7,680 nucleotides of DNA from CBFGRU01 sp965651255 (GTDB taxonomy: Bacteria > Planctomycetota > Phycisphaerae > Phycisphaerales > SM1A02). A model generated the notes under the pieces. The model was not told the origin of the DNA, did not search any database, and worked only from the letters and a program-made list of their open reading frames with translations. This document shows positions 5,979 to 7,680 of the stretch, one piece after another. The translations under genes were made by a program, and so were the position numbers. Every line of letters starts with the position of its first letter. Positions within the stretch are counted from its first letter, which is position 1. The stretch is taken from assembly GCA_965651255.1 (NCBI GenBank), contig CBFGRU010000153.1:1-7680 (forward strand), given 5' to 3'.

Positions 5979-7193
5979 GTGATGTCTACCCCCGTTGAAC
6001 TACACCTGAAACAGAGGAGTACCTCAGCTGATACCGCGGGGGCCTCGCTTGTTCAGCAGGTGATTTCAACCAATCCGGTAGTCAGGGGTGTGTACATTCA
6101 CATTCCATTCTGCTTTCACAAGTGCCACTACTGTGACTTCTACTCCTTCGTTGATTCCCGCAATCAGCAGGAGCCATTCCTACAGCGAATGCTGGAAGAG
6201 ATTCAGTTCATTGGCCCCAAACTCAGTACGCCGCTGGAAACGATCTTTGTCGGCGGTGGTACGCCCACACTGCTCGAACCCGAACGGTGGCGCCGACTTC
6301 TAAAGGTGATAAGGGGGTCGCTCCCATGCTCTCGCGAGATGGAGCTGACCGTCGAAGCGAATCCAGAGACGGTGACCGGAGAATTGGTCGAAGTTCTCGC
6401 TGCCGGTGGTGTGAACCGGGTCAGTATTGGCGCGCAGACTTTTCATCCCAGATTGTTGAGCGAACTTGAGCGTTGGCACGACCCCGCGAATGTTGCGCGC
6501 AGTATGGATCTCTTTCGCGCAGCGGGCATTACGAATTTGAATCTCGATCTGATCTTTGCAATCCCAACGCAGACTGAATCGCAGTGGCTTGATGACCTTG
6601 AGACTACCATCGCGCTACGCCCGTCACACATCAGTTGCTACAGTCTGATGTACGAGCCAAACACCGCATTGACGAAGAAACTGCAAGCTGGATCGGTCGA
6701 ACGAGTTGAGAATGACCTAGAAGCAGCCATGTACGAAGCGACCATGGCCCGGCTTGCCCGTGCGGGGTATGCCCAGTACGAGATCAGCAACTTTGCCCTG
6801 CCGGGCCTGGCTTGCCGGCACAACCTGCTCTACTGGAAGAATGAGAACTGGTGGCCGCTGGGACCGAGCGCATCCGGGCATGTTGATGGTCTCCGGTGGA
6901 AGAATGTGCCTCGACTCGGTGATTACCTTGCCCATGGACCGCTCCCGCCGGTCGTTGACGTTGAACGATTGGACGAGAAGCACGCACATGGTGAATGGCT
7001 CATGCTGCGTCTGCGAATGAATGAGGGTATTCCACGGCAGGAACTTGTAGCCCGCCTTTCTGGCGACCCTGCCCGATGGTCGTCGATCGACAATGCGCTC
7101 AAGAGTGGCCTGCTTTGCTGGAACGACGACGCACTACAATTCACTTTACGTGGACGCATGATGGCAGATGACGTGCTCGCCGACCTCGTCTAG
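5979..7193 (+). CDS. hemW: Radical SAM family haem chaperone HemW (HemN-like)
   Basis: HemW proteins are cytoplasmic radical-SAM relatives of coproporphyrinogen III dehydrogenase (HemN). They bind haem and are thought to deliver it to respiratory proteins; many are annotated as oxygen-independent coproporphyrinogen oxidases. The 404 residues include YIHIPFCFHKCHYCDF with the [4Fe-4S] cysteines 45, 49 and 52, the SAM-binding GGGTP at 92-96, EANPETV, NRVSIGAQTF, NLDLIFAIPTQT, and the HemW hallmark HNLLYW at 281-286. A HemN_C-type winged-helix region ends the protein. About 38 residues precede YIHIPFC, more than usual for HemW. The start may be the GTG at 5979 or the next codon, ATG 5982; neither has a good Shine-Dalgarno, and an in-frame stop at 5970 rules out an earlier start. 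The HNxxYW motif favours HemW over true HemN. Its TAG stop overlaps that of the convergent gene. Confidence 0.9.
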   Translation: MMSTPVELHLKQRSTSADTAGASLVQQVISTNPVVRGVYIHIPFCFHKCHYCDFYSFVDSRNQQEPFLQRMLEEIQFIGPKLSTPLETIFVGGGTPTLLEPERWRRLLKVIRGSLPCSREMELTVEANPETVTGELVEVLAAGGVNRVSIGAQTFHPRLLSELERWHDPANVARSMDLFRAAGITNLNLDLIFAIPTQTESQWLDDLETTIALRPSHISCYSLMYEPNTALTKKLQAGSVERVENDLEAAMYEATMARLARAGYAQYEISNFALPGLACRHNLLYWKNENWWPLGPSASGHVDGLRWKNVPRLGDYLAHGPLPPVVDVERLDEKHAHGEWLMLRLRMNEGIPRQELVARLSGDPARWSSIDNALKSGLLCWNDDALQFTLRGRMMADDVLADLV

Positions 7194-7680
7194 CTGCGTA
7201 ACGGTCCGCACTCGGGGCATGTGTACCGATCCGACTTGCCGAGGTCATAACCACAGTGCGCGCATTTGCCGTGTGCCCGGCGATGGATTCGGCGCATCAA
7301 TCCCACTACTAGAAACATCGTGATTGACCCCGCAAAGAAAACAGACGCATTCCCAGCCATGGCTGGCCAGATCGGTTCGAAAGGAAGCACACGGGATGAA
7401 AGGGGGGTAATCATGGATCCTTCCTCCAGAACTGCTCCGAAGGCCCACGATTCTGCCAATGGATCGAAAGTCGTTAGATCAAACGACCGCTCGGCACGAA
7501 AGCAACGCCAAGGCCATCCCGTTGAGACGACTTCGAATGTCCGGAGATAGGGGCTCGCATCAGCTGACGGAAGGTTTATCGGTATTGATGCAAAATGTGC
7601 TTGATTCAGTGGTGGGAGTGGGCCACCGAACTGCAACGCACCAAGGCGATCCAATCGCACATGATCCATCAATACCTGTT
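7190..7680 (-). CDS. Membrane protein with C-terminal CxxCGYDL zinc ribbon, 5' end outside window
   Basis: The frame stays open to the right edge, so the TTG at 7672 is probably internal and the N-terminus is missing; about 163 residues are visible. Unnamed proteins of this build are common in planctomycetes: an extracytoplasmic domain, one hydrophobic segment, a basic stretch, then a short zinc ribbon. The membrane segment is AGNASVFFAGSITMFLVVGLM (coded about 7295-7357). It is followed by the positively charged RRIHRRAHGK, implying a cytoplasmic C-terminus by the positive-inside rule. The ribbon is CAHCGYDL ... CPECG (7208-7264), two CX2C pairs 11 residues apart. STGWPWRCF in the outer domain resembles the Gly-Trp-Pro motif often seen in these proteins. 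A second, N-terminal membrane helix is expected outside the window. Function is unknown. Confidence 0.75.
   Translation of the reverse strand, partial: QVLMDHVRLDRLGALQFGGPLPPLNQAHFASIPINLPSADASPYLRTFEVVSTGWPWRCFRAERSFDLTTFDPLAESWAFGAVLEEGSMITPLSSRVLPFEPIWPAMAGNASVFFAGSITMFLVVGLMRRIHRRAHGKCAHCGYDLGKSDRYTCPECGPLRS

Noticed and set aside
5801..5998. 65-residue plus-strand frame overlapping the hemW start
   Set aside because: It has no clear ribosome-binding site, low-complexity composition and no recognisable motif, and it overlaps hemW in another frame.
1..7680. CRISPR arrays, insertion sequences, integrase sites, phage or defence genes
   Set aside because: I saw no direct-repeat array, transposase-like frame or terminal inverted repeats. 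The window reads as ordinary chromosomal DNA.

Overview
The window looks like a piece of a planctomycete chromosome, most likely from the Phycisphaerae side of the phylum. This placement is inferred from protein style, not from any search. It rests on a very large GspK-like secretion/pseudopilin protein, a small soluble zinc-ribbon protein, and a membrane protein that ends in a CxxCGYDL...CPxCG ribbon. Base composition looks moderately GC-rich, and there are no mobile elements, CRISPR arrays, tRNAs or rRNAs.

Layout, left to right. (1) Positions 2-2086, plus strand: the 3' part of a GspK-like gene that runs off the left edge, followed by two hairpins of which the second is a strong intrinsic terminator. 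(2) Positions 2203-5171, minus strand, read right to left: a Prx6-type 1-Cys peroxiredoxin, then purA (adenylosuccinate synthetase), then uppS (isoprenyl/undecaprenyl diphosphate synthase). purA and uppS are 32 bp apart and probably co-transcribed; the peroxiredoxin is 159 bp upstream of purA. (3) A divergent promoter region (about 5172-5404) with a perfect 7-bp inverted repeat across the likely peroxiredoxin promoter. (4) Positions 5405-5611, plus strand: a small zinc-ribbon gene whose stop codon lies inside its own terminator hairpin. (5) About 355 bp without a gene, containing one imperfect hairpin. (6) Positions 5979-7193, plus strand: a HemW-type radical-SAM protein. (7) Positions 7190-7680, minus strand: a planctomycete-type membrane/zinc-ribbon protein that runs off the right edge. 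Its stop codon overlaps the hemW stop codon in the palindrome CTAG.

Most of the genes are housekeeping: AMP synthesis (purA), the lipid carrier for cell-wall and glycan export (uppS), peroxide detoxification (Prx) and haem handling (hemW). I see no evidence for a new multi-gene system. The points most worth a second look are the large cysteine-free GspK-like protein with a canonical EF-hand loop next to its INVNTAP motif, the eukaryote-like active-site signature of PurA, the dyad over the peroxiredoxin promoter, and the overlapping stop codons of hemW and its convergent neighbour.
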